Program-made: the position numbers and the translations under genes
The notes under the pieces: generated by a model
Told to the model about the DNA's origin: nothing
Databases searched by the model: none
What the model saw: the letters and a program-made list of their open reading frames with translations, nothing else
Assembly (NCBI RefSeq): GCF_000423365.1
Contig: NZ_AUHV01000003.1
Span: forward strand, 868,001 to 932,000
Length of the DNA stretch: 64,000 nucleotides
Direction: 5' to 3'
From: Maritalea myrionectae DSM 19524
GTDB lineage: Bacteria > Pseudomonadota > Alphaproteobacteria > Rhizobiales > Devosiaceae
Part shown: positions 17,878 through 26,556 of the stretch, piece by piece
Layout of the letters: each line of letters begins with the position of its first letter
Position numbering within the stretch: position 1 is the stretch's first letter

Positions 17878-18093
17878 ATGATGAACTTAACCACCGAGCA
17901 AAAAGCATATATGGGGGCCGAATTGGCTGCCAAGCGCCAGGAGCACAAGGATTTAGACGCGTCAATCAACGCGCTTCTAGCCACCGGTTGCCAAGACGCC
18001 ATGATGTTGCAGCGGCTGAAAAAGAAAAAACTCGCGATCAAAGATCGCATTATTTATCTCGAGCAATTCGTGATTCCCGACATTATCGCCTAA
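17878..18093 (+). CDS. Second DUF465-type small helical protein
   Basis: 71 aa from the ATG at 17878 (the next codon is also ATG; a TTG 11 codons upstream is less likely). Reads MMNLTTEQKAYMGAELAAKRQEHKDLDASI then MMLQRLKKKKLAIKDRIIYLEQFVIPDIIA. RQEH.DLD..I..L.......L..QRLKKKKL.IKD.I..LE matches the DUF465 hairpin. SD is weak. It precedes purE by 86 bases and may share its transcript. Confidence 0.82.
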   Translation: MMNLTTEQKAYMGAELAAKRQEHKDLDASINALLATGCQDAMMLQRLKKKKLAIKDRIIYLEQFVIPDIIA

Positions 18094-18179
18094 AGACCAA
18101 ACTCAACAGGGCTGCAAACGCTTGCAAAGTGCCCCTTATTAGGCTAAACGCCCTTTTTGACATTTAGCGAGGGGCTGAA

Positions 18180-18671
18180 ATGCCAACCAACCCGCCAATT
18201 GCCATCGTTATGGGATCTCAATCTGATTGGGCCACCATGCGTCATGCCGCCGATACACTGGATCAGCTTGGCATCGAATATGAAGCGCGCATTGTTTCTG
18301 CGCACCGCACCCCAGATCGCATGTATGAATTTGCCAAATCCGCCGAGGAACTGGGCTTCAAAACCATCATCGCCGGTGCCGGCGGTGCCGCCCATTTGCC
18401 CGGCATGGTTGCCGCCCTCACCCATCTGCCCGTATTTGGCGTTCCTGTGCAATCGAAAGCCTTATCCGGCAAGGATAGCCTTTATTCCATCGTGCAAATG
18501 CCAGCGGGCATTCCCGTCGGCACATTGGCGATCGGTCAGGCTGGCGCCACCAATGCCGCCCTCCTCGCCGCGGCTGTGATCGCGCTTTTTGATGAAGAAG
18601 CCCGCGACGCGCTGATCGAATATCGCAAGGCACGCACCCAAGCCGTCAACGAGTTTCCAACAGACGAGTAA
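18180..18671 (+). CDS. purE: N5-carboxyaminoimidazole ribonucleotide mutase
   Basis: 163 aa, class I PurE. Converts N5-CAIR to CAIR in purine synthesis. Visible: MGSQSDW nucleotide loop, SAHRTPDRM with catalytic His, [15 protein letters not shown] and the [22 protein letters not shown] loop. GAGGGG precedes the ATG. Two bases separate it from purK, the usual purEK pair. Confidence 0.97.
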   Translation: MPTNPPIAIVMGSQSDWATMRHAADTLDQLGIEYEARIVSAHRTPDRMYEFAKSAEELGFKTIIAGAGGAAHLPGMVAALTHLPVFGVPVQSKALSGKDSLYSIVQMPAGIPVGTLAIGQAGATNAALLAAAVIALFDEEARDALIEYRKARTQAVNEFPTDE

Positions 18672-18673
18672 TT

Positions 18674-19756
18674 ATGAGCAAGATGCTGCAGCCCGGCGCA
18701 ACCATTGGCATTCTCGGTGGCGGACAATTGGGGCGTATGCTTGCCCTCGCCGCGCACAAATTGGGACTGAAAGCCCATATTTATTGCCCCGACCCGCAAA
18801 GCCCCGCATTTGAGGTCACACCGCACAAGACCATCGCCTTGTACGAAGACCGGAAGGCACTAAAGGCATTTGCTGAAACGGTCGATCTGGTCACCTATGA
18901 ATTTGAAAATGTCCCTGCCGCGACCGCAAAAGCCATTCTTGAATTCAACACCCCCTTGGCACCCGGCGCCAAAGCCCTCGCCACCGCGCAGGACCGCTTG
19001 ATCGAAAAGACATTTATTGAGCAAGCAGGCGTGCCTGTTGCCCCCTTTGCCAATGTGGAAAGCCAAGCAGAGCTGGAAAGCGCGGTGCAAACCATCGGCC
19101 TGCCCGCTGTGCTTAAAACGCGGCGCTTTGGTTATGATGGCAAAGGCCAGAAATTCTTGCGCCAGCCTGAGGACGTAACAGGGGCCTTTAAGGAGCTGGG
19201 TGAAAACCCTTGCGTGCTTGAAGGCTTTGTCAGTTTTGACCGCGAGATTTCCGTGATCATTGCGCGCACCGCCAGCGGCGAAACCGCAGCCTATGATCCG
19301 GCAGAAAATGTACACCAGGACGCTATTTTGCACACCAGCACGGTCCCCGCGCACATTTCGGATCATGTGAAGCAAGAGGCGTTAAATGCGGCCGCGAAAA
19401 TTGCCAATGCGTTGGATTATGTGGGCGTCATGGGCGTTGAGTTCTTCGTCACCGACGCAAATGACCATCTTGTGGTCAACGAAATCGCCCCGCGTGTGCA
19501 CAATTCAGGCCATTGGACCGAGGCCGCCTGCCTGATTTCACAGTTTGAGCAACATATGCGCGCCATCGCCAATTGGCCTTTGGGTGACACCACACGCCAC
19601 TCCGATGTGGTGATGACCAATCTGCTCGGCAACGACATCAACCAGGTCACCAACGCCCCCGCACCGCACACCATGGTGCACCATTATGGCAAATATGAAG
19701 TGCGCCCCGGGCGAAAACTGGGTCACATCAACCAAATTTCCCCCAAAAACAGCTAA
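18674..19756 (+). CDS. purK: N5-carboxyaminoimidazole ribonucleotide synthase
   Basis: 360 aa, ATP-grasp enzyme that carboxylates AIR with bicarbonate and ATP to give the PurE substrate. N-terminal GILGGGQLGRMLALAA, central ATP-grasp VLKTRRFGYDGKGQ and LEGFVSFDREISVI, and metal site ...VVNEIAPRVHNSGHWT. Follows purE in an operon. No clear terminator follows; 148 bases of non-coding DNA lie before rpsU. Confidence 0.97.
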   Translation: MSKMLQPGATIGILGGGQLGRMLALAAHKLGLKAHIYCPDPQSPAFEVTPHKTIALYEDRKALKAFAETVDLVTYEFENVPAATAKAILEFNTPLAPGAKALATAQDRLIEKTFIEQAGVPVAPFANVESQAELESAVQTIGLPAVLKTRRFGYDGKGQKFLRQPEDVTGAFKELGENPCVLEGFVSFDREISVIIARTASGETAAYDPAENVHQDAILHTSTVPAHISDHVKQEALNAAAKIANALDYVGVMGVEFFVTDANDHLVVNEIAPRVHNSGHWTEAACLISQFEQHMRAIANWPLGDTTRHSDVVMTNLLGNDINQVTNAPAPHTMVHHYGKYEVRPGRKLGHINQISPKNS

Positions 19757-19875
19757 TTTTAGCGGCAAAAACCGCGTGCTTCGCTGGACAAATGGGATTC
19801 AATTTGCTATTCACCACGCCAACGATGGCTGGATGGTCCAGCTCGCGTCGGCAGGTTATTGGCCGATGCCTGATT

Positions 19876-19890
19876 TTAACAACGATTTAA
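19876..19890. promoter_or_regulatory. TTAA-N7-TTAA match just upstream of rpsU (doubtful CtrA box)
   Basis: TTAACAACGATTTAA ends 14 bases before the rpsU GTG and abuts the SD region. The position is wrong for an activator site unless the promoter is elsewhere; it may be chance. Confidence 0.25.
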
Positions 19891-19904
19891 AGGCGGTGTA
19901 GCGC

Positions 19905-20120
19905 GTGCAAGTAGTCGTTCGCGATAACAATGTAGATCAAGCTCTTCGGGCTTTGAAAAAGAAACTTCAACGCGAAGGTGTATTTCGTGAAATGAAGTTG
20001 CGTAACTACTATGAGAAGCCTTCTGAGAAAAAGGCACGTCAAAAGGCTGAAGCCATTCGTCGGGCACGCAAGTTGGCACGTAAACGTGCACAACGCGAAG
20101 GCCTCGTCGGCGGTCGCTAA
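19905..20120 (+). CDS. rpsU: 30S ribosomal protein S21
   Basis: 71 aa, very basic: [41 protein letters not shown]. Start is GTG; AAAGGCGG is well placed upstream. S21 helps initiation on weak leaders. Single gene followed by a strong bidirectional terminator. Confidence 0.97.
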   Translation: MQVVVRDNNVDQALRALKKKLQREGVFREMKLRNYYEKPSEKKARQKAEAIRRARKLARKRAQREGLVGGR

Positions 20121-20144
20121 GATTTACGCCTTTTGCTAAGAATT

Positions 20145-20175
20145 AAAAACGCCGCTCTTTCGAGCGGCGTTTTTG
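20145..20175. terminator. Bidirectional terminator rpsU / FrnE-like gene
   Basis: AAAAACGCCGCTC / GAGCGGCGTTTTT with a 4-base loop; poly-T on both strands. Confidence 0.93.
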
Positions 20176-20185
20176 TTTGTCCAAA

Positions 20186-20857
20186 TTATGCAGGTTGATC
20201 AGGCTGCGGCTGCGGCATAGGCTCACCCGAAAGCAGCTGGGCAAACACTTGATCAAACACTTCGTCGGGCTGCGCACCAGACATGGCATATTGCTCATTG
20301 AAGATGAAGAACGGCACGCCCTGCACCCCTTGCTTGCTGGCATCCGCTGCCGCTTTTTCAATATGCCCTTTAAGGTCCTCGCGCTGCACCAGCGCAAAAA
20401 TCTCTTCCCGGTCAAACCCATGCGCCTCAGCCAAATCGGCCAAGAAATCAGGGTCCGAAATATTTTCGGCTTTCAAATAATTGGCGCGGCTCAGGGCCAA
20501 GGCAATTTCCTGCTGCTTATCTTGCTCTTTGGCGATGGCGATCAAAATCTGTGCCCGCTGCGTCGGATAGCGTATTTCTTGCTTGCGCATATCGAGATCA
20601 AGGCCAGACTTTTTTCCTTCTTCTTCCAACCGATCCCACATTTCATCTGGGGCCTGGCCATATTTCATTTGCAGAACGTCGCGCGCATTCTCGCCGCCTT
20701 CGGGCGTGTTCGGATCCAACAAATAAGCATGATGTGTCAGTTCCAACTCCACATTGGGATCAAGACGTTGCAACGCCTGATCAAAGCGGGTCAGCCCCAC
20801 CAAACACCACGGACAGGCAGGGTCTGAAAAAAGGTCAATCTTGATTTTGTTGGACAT
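20186..20857 (-). CDS. DsbA-family (FrnE-like) thiol oxidoreductase
   Basis: 223 aa from the ATG at 20857 (GGGAG upstream; an earlier in-frame ATG lacks an SD). Thioredoxin-like active site C15-P-W-C18 in FSDPACPWCLVG, helical insert, then GVQGVPFFIFNEQYAMSGAQP containing the cis-Pro. No signal peptide, so cytoplasmic, as in FrnE-type enzymes linked to disulfide isomerase/oxidative stress. It shares the fold of 2-hydroxychromene-2-carboxylate isomerase. Substrate unknown. Confidence 0.87.
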   Translation of the reverse strand: MSNKIKIDLFSDPACPWCLVGLTRFDQALQRLDPNVELELTHHAYLLDPNTPEGGENARDVLQMKYGQAPDEMWDRLEEEGKKSGLDLDMRKQEIRYPTQRAQILIAIAKEQDKQQEIALALSRANYLKAENISDPDFLADLAEAHGFDREEIFALVQREDLKGHIEKAAADASKQGVQGVPFFIFNEQYAMSGAQPDEVFDQVFAQLLSGEPMPQPQPDQPA

Positions 20858-20939
20858 AAAAGGCTCCCGTGATTCGTTGCCCCAGCCTAGGGGGTTTGAC
20901 CGATCTTGACAAATCACAGCTAGCTTATCTTGACGCGCG

Positions 20940-21947
20940 TCACTTACCGTTTATGGGCAATGCGCTGGGCGTAAAATCCCCCCGACACGCCAGCATATCG
21001 GCTTGAAACGCCTGGCGCTCCGCTTCGCTCAAATTATGATAATTCACAATCGATTCCACAATGTTCAGTTTGCGCTGCAATGCGGGCTGCTCGAAATGTG
21101 TTACCAAATCAAACAAGGTCTCGTCCTGTTTGGTGATGCTGTAAGACACCCCAAAATGCTCCAGCATGATATAGGCGGCAAACAACTCGGCAAAATCCTC
21201 AAACTGATTGTTGCGCCCATAAAAAGAGTTGAACCCTGCCTCATCAAGATCAAGCAGCCTTTCGCTGGATTCCCCAACGCCCAGAATATCGGAGAATATG
21301 GCTTCATAGCCGGCAAGGGCGTTGCGCGATTGATAGTCCGACTTATTCAACGCTTGGTGCGCAAACTCACAATGGAAGAGTCCCAAATTCGGCCGACTAT
21401 TATAGTCTGCATTGGTATCGATGATGTGGCCCAGTTCATGAATAAGCACACTGGCAAATGAATATCTTAAGCCCCAATTGTTCGGCTCTGCAAAATTCAG
21501 GACCAATTCAAGGTCGCCGCCGTCTTCGAAATAACGGGAATCATCACTCAACCAAGTCCATCGATATTGCGTTGGCGGAAGAGCCTCCTCATTGTTCCTC
21601 AAAAGCAAATAAAACAGCTTCTGCCGATCAAAATAGATCGTAGTGCCACGCACAAATGCAACGGTGCCCGTCAGATGATAATTTTTCACCACTCGAATTT
21701 CATCCACGGCACAAAACGCTTCTTTGATGATGCGCGGTGACTTTTCAAAAACTAAATCAAATTGCGGCTCGACTGGGTATGCGGCATAGCTATCGGGAAG
21801 AGGCCCACACCTGTCTTGAAAAGGATAGTCCGCATAGCAAATCTTGTCTGAAGGTGGTGTTGCACACACCTCGGCGTTTGCTGCAGACAAGCCAGAAATG
21901 CACGCAAAAATTATGGCTGCCGCACGTATGCCATTTCGAAAAAGCAT
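20940..21947 (-). CDS. Secreted putative zinc metallopeptidase (HELGH), unrecognised family
   Basis: 335 aa from the ATG at 21947 (GAGGT upstream). Signal peptide residues 1-25 ending SAANA. Several cysteines near the N-terminus (C28, C37, C47, C79) suggest disulfides. HELGH at 170-174 in ASVLIHELGHIIDT and a downstream QFEDFAELFAAY (E250/E254) supply two His and a Glu, a gluzincin-type zinc site. So a periplasmic or secreted metallopeptidase is plausible. I do not recognise the rest. It lies 41 bases downstream of the membrane hydrolase gene on the same strand, probably the same operon. Confidence 0.6.
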   Translation of the reverse strand: MLFRNGIRAAAIIFACISGLSAANAEVCATPPSDKICYADYPFQDRCGPLPDSYAAYPVEPQFDLVFEKSPRIIKEAFCAVDEIRVVKNYHLTGTVAFVRGTTIYFDRQKLFYLLLRNNEEALPPTQYRWTWLSDDSRYFEDGGDLELVLNFAEPNNWGLRYSFASVLIHELGHIIDTNADYNSRPNLGLFHCEFAHQALNKSDYQSRNALAGYEAIFSDILGVGESSERLLDLDEAGFNSFYGRNNQFEDFAELFAAYIMLEHFGVSYSITKQDETLFDLVTHFEQPALQRKLNIVESIVNYHNLSEAERQAFQADMLACRGDFTPSALPINGK

Positions 21948-21988
21948 ATGTGACCTCTTTAAATATTGGCGATCAATACCAATACGTA

Positions 21989-23632
21989 TCACATCCCCTT
22001 CAAGTTCACCGCGTCGCGCATCAATTGCACATTGCGGCTCACGCGATCCTTTTTAGGCTCAGTGTCCGTCCAATAAAGCGTGTGGGTAACAAAGCGCGAT
22101 TTGCTGCCAAACCGCTCATAGGTGATCTTCACATTTTGATCGAGGATGCCCTGACCAAACCGGCCTGCCCCGCGCAAAGGTCCGCCCAGCACATCCCCCT
22201 GCCAGAAGAAGAAGGGGTTGTGCTCATCGTAAAAATTGGTCCAGCGCACCGCAGAAAATACGGCACCATGGTGGGCATAGGCATTCTTTGCATCCACCGC
22301 CCATTCCGTGCGCGTTTTCGGGATCGGTTTTTCGGCGGCAAAATCGATGGGGTCGTTGGAATAAAGCACACCAAAATCATCGTTAAAAACTTGCGGTGGC
22401 GCGGTAGGGAACAAACGCTCTTTTTTCAACTTGCCAAAGTTCACCGCCCCGCGGGCCAGCAAAAACTGTGCATGGCTCAACGGTGATCCCGCGGTGATAA
22501 AGTCGGTGATTTTCCAATAGGCGTTGCTCTTTCGGCCATCTTTGCGCGGCACAGCACCTTGCGCACGTATGGCGTCCGACACATTGGTTTGCGCCGCACA
22601 ATAGCGCGCCAGATCCGCATCAGACCATCGCTGGATGCCATATTTCTCGTTTAGCTCCAGCACCAAATGGTCATGGTCGGCCAACGCTTGCCGCACCTTT
22701 TTGCCTGGCGGGTTTTCGTTGGTCGGCCCCAACTCCTCCCACAACAGGTGCAAAATATCGTAGGCCACGACGGAGCCAAGCGAATGGGCAACGATCACGA
22801 TGCGCTCATAAGCCGGATCTTCATGCAAACGCCGCAGCAATTGCAGCCCGCGATCCCGCACCAGATGGCGCCCAGCCACCGTATCCGGATGCGCGCCAAG
22901 ATAACCGGCAACGTCGCCCAAATAGGGCAGAAAAATCAACGACGTGGCGATCGACAGCAAAATGGTGAAGCTGACCACCAAAGTGCGCAGGGTCAAATCT
23001 TCCGTGAGGAAAATGAGATAATATGTCACCAACCCGATCAGCGCATAGCTCGGCCATCGCAGCAGCCAGCGCAACGAATTTATTCGCGCCGCGACCAAAA
23101 TCATGAGCACCAAACACACCACCCCGAGAAAGATAACCCCCGGCACACTCAGCCGGGCCTGTTTGGCCGCCTCGGACCAGAAATCAATGCCAAACTGTGT
23201 GGCCACGCCCAGAAACAAAACGCTGAACATCACCCACAAAATCAACACCACCAAAAAGCAAAGCGCCGTCCAGGGCCAAACCATGCGCTCCAGCACATAT
23301 TCTGGCCGCACCTTGATGACGCGCATCAACCAGCGCCACAGATTTTTAAGTTTCGCATTGTCCAAAATGTCGGCGTAGTAAAACTCAAAGAAATCCGTGC
23401 GGCAGCCATCCTGCATCCCTGGCGTGGTGATGCGCTGCAAATCATGGCTGCCGGTTTTGATATCCGGCACGATCCAGCTTTTGTTGCCATCTTCATCGCG
23501 ATTTTGCGGGTCATCCAGCGCAATCGAATCGTCAGTCGTCCAAAGGGCGTCAACAATGGTGCGCATGGTGCCCATGGGGCGCTGCTCGCCCATGCCATGC
23601 ACCACCACCACAGCTTGCTTTTTACGTGTCAT
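21989..23632 (-). CDS. Membrane-embedded alpha/beta-hydrolase-like protein
   Basis: 547 aa. N-terminus AVVVVHGMGEQRPMGTM is the first strand and oxyanion loop (H12-G13) of an alpha/beta hydrolase. The nucleophile elbow VAHSLGSVVAYD (S284) comes only 270 residues later. Between them are about four membrane helices (~120-142, 164-182, 195-210, 217-237), so the helices are inserted inside the hydrolase fold. The C-terminal half includes FITAGSPLSHAQFLL and a late GAVFSAVRWTNFYDEHNPFFFWQGDVLGGPL segment. Function unknown: lipase/esterase-like is a reasonable class, substrate not deducible. Upstream partner of the HELGH gene. Confidence 0.65.
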   Translation of the reverse strand: MTRKKQAVVVVHGMGEQRPMGTMRTIVDALWTTDDSIALDDPQNRDEDGNKSWIVPDIKTGSHDLQRITTPGMQDGCRTDFFEFYYADILDNAKLKNLWRWLMRVIKVRPEYVLERMVWPWTALCFLVVLILWVMFSVLFLGVATQFGIDFWSEAAKQARLSVPGVIFLGVVCLVLMILVAARINSLRWLLRWPSYALIGLVTYYLIFLTEDLTLRTLVVSFTILLSIATSLIFLPYLGDVAGYLGAHPDTVAGRHLVRDRGLQLLRRLHEDPAYERIVIVAHSLGSVVAYDILHLLWEELGPTNENPPGKKVRQALADHDHLVLELNEKYGIQRWSDADLARYCAAQTNVSDAIRAQGAVPRKDGRKSNAYWKITDFITAGSPLSHAQFLLARGAVNFGKLKKERLFPTAPPQVFNDDFGVLYSNDPIDFAAEKPIPKTRTEWAVDAKNAYAHHGAVFSAVRWTNFYDEHNPFFFWQGDVLGGPLRGAGRFGQGILDQNVKITYERFGSKSRFVTHTLYWTDTEPKKDRVSRNVQLMRDAVNLKGM

Positions 23633-23657
23633 TCTGGCTCTGCCCCAATGTCAAAAC

Positions 23658-24125
23658 TCAATCTACGGAATCGGATAAAAGTGCGTTCGCCGCATTATCA
23701 TGCAAACGCCCCAAGAGATCAAAAAGCAAATCCTGCTCACCCTCGGTCATGCCCGCCATTAAGATCTCATTCATTTGAACATAGAATGTCGAAAGGCCGC
23801 GCTTGCCTTCGCCTTTCTCGGTCAGAAACAATTGCGTCGCGCGCTTGTCCTTGGCGTTCACCCGCTTTTCCAGCCACCCTGCTGTCTCCATCCGGTCTGT
23901 CAGCCGCGACATGGCCGGCAACGCATTATTGCTGAACTTGCACAACATGCCCACGCTGATGCCATCATGCTGCCACAGGGCATTTAACACCACCCATTGC
24001 TGCAAGCTCAAATCGTGCGGCGCCAACAATTTATTGGCCAGCTGGTTTACCCGAGCGCTGGCGTGGGTGACCTCGCGCCCCATCGATTTTGGCCGCGTAA
24101 CAAGCGGCTCATTTGTGGTCGTCAT
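23658..24125 (-). CDS. MarR-family transcriptional regulator
   Basis: 155 aa from the ATG at 24125 (GGTGAG upstream). Winged helix: LSLQQWVVLNALWQHDGISVGMLCKFSNNALPAMSRLTDRMETAGWLEKRVNAKDKRATQLFLTEKG. Divergent from a cytochrome b561 gene across 80 bases that carry two TTACATGTAA palindromes, its likely operators, so it probably represses both itself and the cytochrome. A single Cys in the recognition helix region (MLCKFS) could sense redox state (inference). Confidence 0.88.
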   Translation of the reverse strand: MTTTNEPLVTRPKSMGREVTHASARVNQLANKLLAPHDLSLQQWVVLNALWQHDGISVGMLCKFSNNALPAMSRLTDRMETAGWLEKRVNAKDKRATQLFLTEKGEGKRGLSTFYVQMNEILMAGMTEGEQDLLFDLLGRLHDNAANALLSDSVD

Positions 24126-24143
24126 CGGCAATCTCACCTTTTT

Positions 24144-24177
24144 ATTTACATGTAAATATTTTTAGTTTACATGTAAC
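24144..24177. promoter_or_regulatory. Twin palindromic operators between marR and cytochrome b561
   Basis: ATTTACATGTAAAT (24144-24157) and GTTTACATGTAAC (24165-24177). The shared core TTACATGTAA occurs at 24146-24155 and 24167-24176, centre-to-centre 21 bases or two helical turns, as for two MarR dimers on one face. Confidence 0.72.
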
Positions 24178-24205
24178 ATAAACTTACTATCGAATGGAGT
24201 GTCCC

Positions 24206-24733
24206 ATGTCAAACCATCCTCTCCCCGTCACAAAATATTCCCGCCCCGCCCGTTGGCTACACTGGAGCATTGCTGCACTTTTGATTTTAACCTTTGCGCT
24301 CGGTGTGTTCCTCGACAACAGCAGCGCCGATAGCCTGAAGTTCTTGCTGATCAAGTTCCATGCCCCCTTGGGCACTCTGGTGGGCGTTTTGGTGCTCGTG
24401 CGCACCTATTTCGCGTTCAAACATCCGCGCCCCCTGCCCGATCCAAACTGGTCAGCCTTGGTGAATTGGGCGTCAAAAATCACGCACATCCTGCTCTATG
24501 TTTTGCCACTGGCCCTCGTCATCTCCGGCATTGTCATCATGGCCCTATCTGGTCTTTCTGAAATGCTGATCACCGGGCAAACACAAAATTGGCCAGCCCT
24601 GAATGAGCTGTTGCCGCGGACGGGCCACGGCGTCACCTCAAAGCTATTGTTGGCGGCAATAGTGTTGCACATTGCAGGCGCCATCTATCATCAGCGCATT
24701 GCCAAAGATAATATCCTTGACCGCATGCGCTAA
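24206..24733 (+). CDS. Cytochrome b561 (CybB-type di-haem membrane protein)
   Basis: 175 aa, four helices. Haem-ligand histidines are seen in RWLHWS, KFHAPLG and VLHIAGAIYH, the cytochrome b561/CybB arrangement. The ATG at 24206 has GGAG at the right distance; an ATG four codons earlier overlaps the SD. CybB oxidises ubiquinol and can pass electrons to superoxide. Under divergent MarR control. Confidence 0.9.
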   Translation: MSNHPLPVTKYSRPARWLHWSIAALLILTFALGVFLDNSSADSLKFLLIKFHAPLGTLVGVLVLVRTYFAFKHPRPLPDPNWSALVNWASKITHILLYVLPLALVISGIVIMALSGLSEMLITGQTQNWPALNELLPRTGHGVTSKLLLAAIVLHIAGAIYHQRIAKDNILDRMR

Positions 24734-24740
24734 ACAAAAA

Positions 24741-24762
24741 AGGGCGCCGCAAGCGGCGCCCT
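24741..24762. terminator. Terminator between cytochrome b561 and pntB
   Basis: AGGGCGCCGC / GCGGCGCCCT with a 2-base gap (effective loop larger). The minus strand continues TTTTTTGTTT, so it is a strong end for pntB; weaker for the + gene. Confidence 0.85.
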
Positions 24763-24786
24763 TCTCAAATCCGTAAATTGACCTGA

Positions 24787-26193
24787 TTAATGGTCAAACG
24801 CTTTCACAATATCTTCGGTCATTTTCTTGGCATCGCCAAACAACATCATGGTGTTGTCGCGGAAGAACAGTTCGTTCTGAACGCCCGCATAACCGGCGGA
24901 CATGCCCCGCTTCAGGAACAGCACCGTACCCGCATTTTCCACGTCCAAAATCGGCATGCCGAAAATGGGTGATGCCGAATCGGTTTTCGCCGCCGGATTG
25001 GTCACATCGTTCGCGCCAATCACAAAGGCCACATCCGCTTGCTGGAATTCTGAGTTGATGTCTTCAAGTTCAAACACCTCGTCATAAGGCACATTCGCCT
25101 CAGCCAACAACACGTTCATATGGCCCGGCATCCGCCCCGCTACAGGGTGAATGGCATATTTCACTTCAACGCCTTCGGCCTTGAGCAAATCAGCCATTTC
25201 ACGCAATGCGTGCTGGGCTTGCGCCACCGCCATGCCGTAACCGGGCACGATCAACACTTTTGACGCGTTTTTCATCAAGAACGCCGCATCATCCGCCGCT
25301 CCAGATTTAACCGGACGGGTTTCCTCTTCGCCGCTTGCTGCCGCAGAGGAATCTGAACCAAAACCGCCAAGGATCACCGAGATAAAGCCGCGGTTCATTG
25401 CCTTACACATAATGTAAGACAGGATCGCCCCTGAGGAGCCCACCAGCGCACCGGTGATGATCAATGCTGTGTTGCCAAGGGTGAAACCGATGCCGGCTGC
25501 TGCCCAACCTGAATAGGAGTTCAGCATCGAGACAACCACGGGCATATCCGCGCCACCGATTGGAATGATCAACAGACCACCCAGCACCAAAGCCAAAATG
25601 GTGATCAGCCAGAAATAGATCGGATCGGCTGTTTGCACAAACAACACGACCAGCACAACCAACGCCACCGCAATCGCGATATTGATCATGTGCCGCGCAG
25701 GCAACATGATCGGCGCGCCGGACATACGGCCATCCAATTTCAAAAAGGCAATCACTGAGCCGGTAAAGGTTAAGGCACCAATCGCGGCACCAAGGCTCAT
25801 TTCAACCAAGCTGGCACCGTGAATGTCGCCCGGTGAGCCAATGCCAAAGGCTTGCGGCGCATAAAGCGCAGCGGCAGCCACAAACACGGCCGCCAAGCCC
25901 ACAAGCGAGTGAAACGCTGCCACCAATTGCGGCATGGATGTCATGGGTACGCGACGCGCAATCACCGCACCGATGCCGCCACCAATGGCGATACCGCCAA
26001 CGATCAAGCCAATAGCCAACGGGTCTTTCGGCCCCGCCACCAGCAAAGTGGTGACCACCGCAATGGCCATCCCGATCATACCAAAATTGTTACCCTGACG
26101 CGCCGTTGTCGGATGCGACAACCCCCGCAACGCCATGATAAACAGAACCCCAGCGGCCAAATAAAGAAGGGCCGCAATATTTGCAGAAATCAT
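24787..26193 (-). CDS. pntB: Proton-translocating NAD(P) transhydrogenase, beta subunit
   Basis: 468 aa. N-terminal ~nine membrane helices (domain II) and C-terminal NADP(H)-binding domain III with VPGYGMAVAQAQHALREMADLL, VKYAIHPVAGRMPGHMNVLLAEA.VPYDEV and VIGANDVTNPAA. The enzyme uses the proton gradient to reduce NADP+ with NADH. Last gene of pntAA-pntAB-pntB. Confidence 0.96.
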   Translation of the reverse strand: MISANIAALLYLAAGVLFIMALRGLSHPTTARQGNNFGMIGMAIAVVTTLLVAGPKDPLAIGLIVGGIAIGGGIGAVIARRVPMTSMPQLVAAFHSLVGLAAVFVAAAALYAPQAFGIGSPGDIHGASLVEMSLGAAIGALTFTGSVIAFLKLDGRMSGAPIMLPARHMINIAIAVALVVLVVLFVQTADPIYFWLITILALVLGGLLIIPIGGADMPVVVSMLNSYSGWAAAGIGFTLGNTALIITGALVGSSGAILSYIMCKAMNRGFISVILGGFGSDSSAAASGEEETRPVKSGAADDAAFLMKNASKVLIVPGYGMAVAQAQHALREMADLLKAEGVEVKYAIHPVAGRMPGHMNVLLAEANVPYDEVFELEDINSEFQQADVAFVIGANDVTNPAAKTDSASPIFGMPILDVENAGTVLFLKRGMSAGYAGVQNELFFRDNTMMLFGDAKKMTEDIVKAFDH

Positions 26194-26199
26194 TATGGA

Positions 26200-26556
26200 T
26201 TATCCCTTCTTCTTGTACATCGACAGCATGCGCTGCGTGACGAGAAAGCCACCAAAAATATTGATGCTGGCCAATATGAGCGCGATAAAGCCGAACCAGC
26301 GGGCAGGCCCTTGGTCATCGACCAAAGAAATCCCCACAGCCAGCAACGCACCCACCACGATCACAGAAGAGATCGCGTTGGTCACAGACATCAACGGCGT
26401 ATGCAATGCGGGCGTTACGCTCCACACCACATAATAACCCACAAAAATCGCCAAAACGAAAATTGCAAAGCGGAAGGTAAACGGAGCAATTGCACCATCA
26501 CCAGCCGCGCCAGACGCGGCAGCAGCGCCGCTTGCCAAAAATTCCATCAAAACCAT
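26200..26556 (-). CDS. pntAB: Proton-translocating transhydrogenase, small membrane alpha2 subunit
   Basis: 118 aa with three or four helices ([43 protein letters not shown]); the H.PLMS.TNAIS motif is diagnostic. In this order of bacteria the alpha subunit is split, so this piece corresponds to the membrane domain of E. coli PntA. AAGGAGG precedes the ATG, which directly abuts the pntAA stop. Confidence 0.95.
   Translation of the reverse strand: MVLMEFLASGAAAASGAAGDGAIAPFTFRFAIFVLAIFVGYYVVWSVTPALHTPLMSVTNAISSVIVVGALLAVGISLVDDQGPARWFGFIALILASINIFGGFLVTQRMLSMYKKKG

Noticed and set aside
19876-19890. CtrA box regulating rpsU
   Set aside because: Exact consensus match, but it abuts the Shine-Dalgarno region of a GTG start, where activation is implausible; kept only as a low-confidence feature.
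22667-23935. 422-aa + strand open frame opposite the hydrolase gene
   Set aside because: His/Gln/Asn/Arg-rich shadow translation of the minus-strand gene; no domain pattern and no SD.
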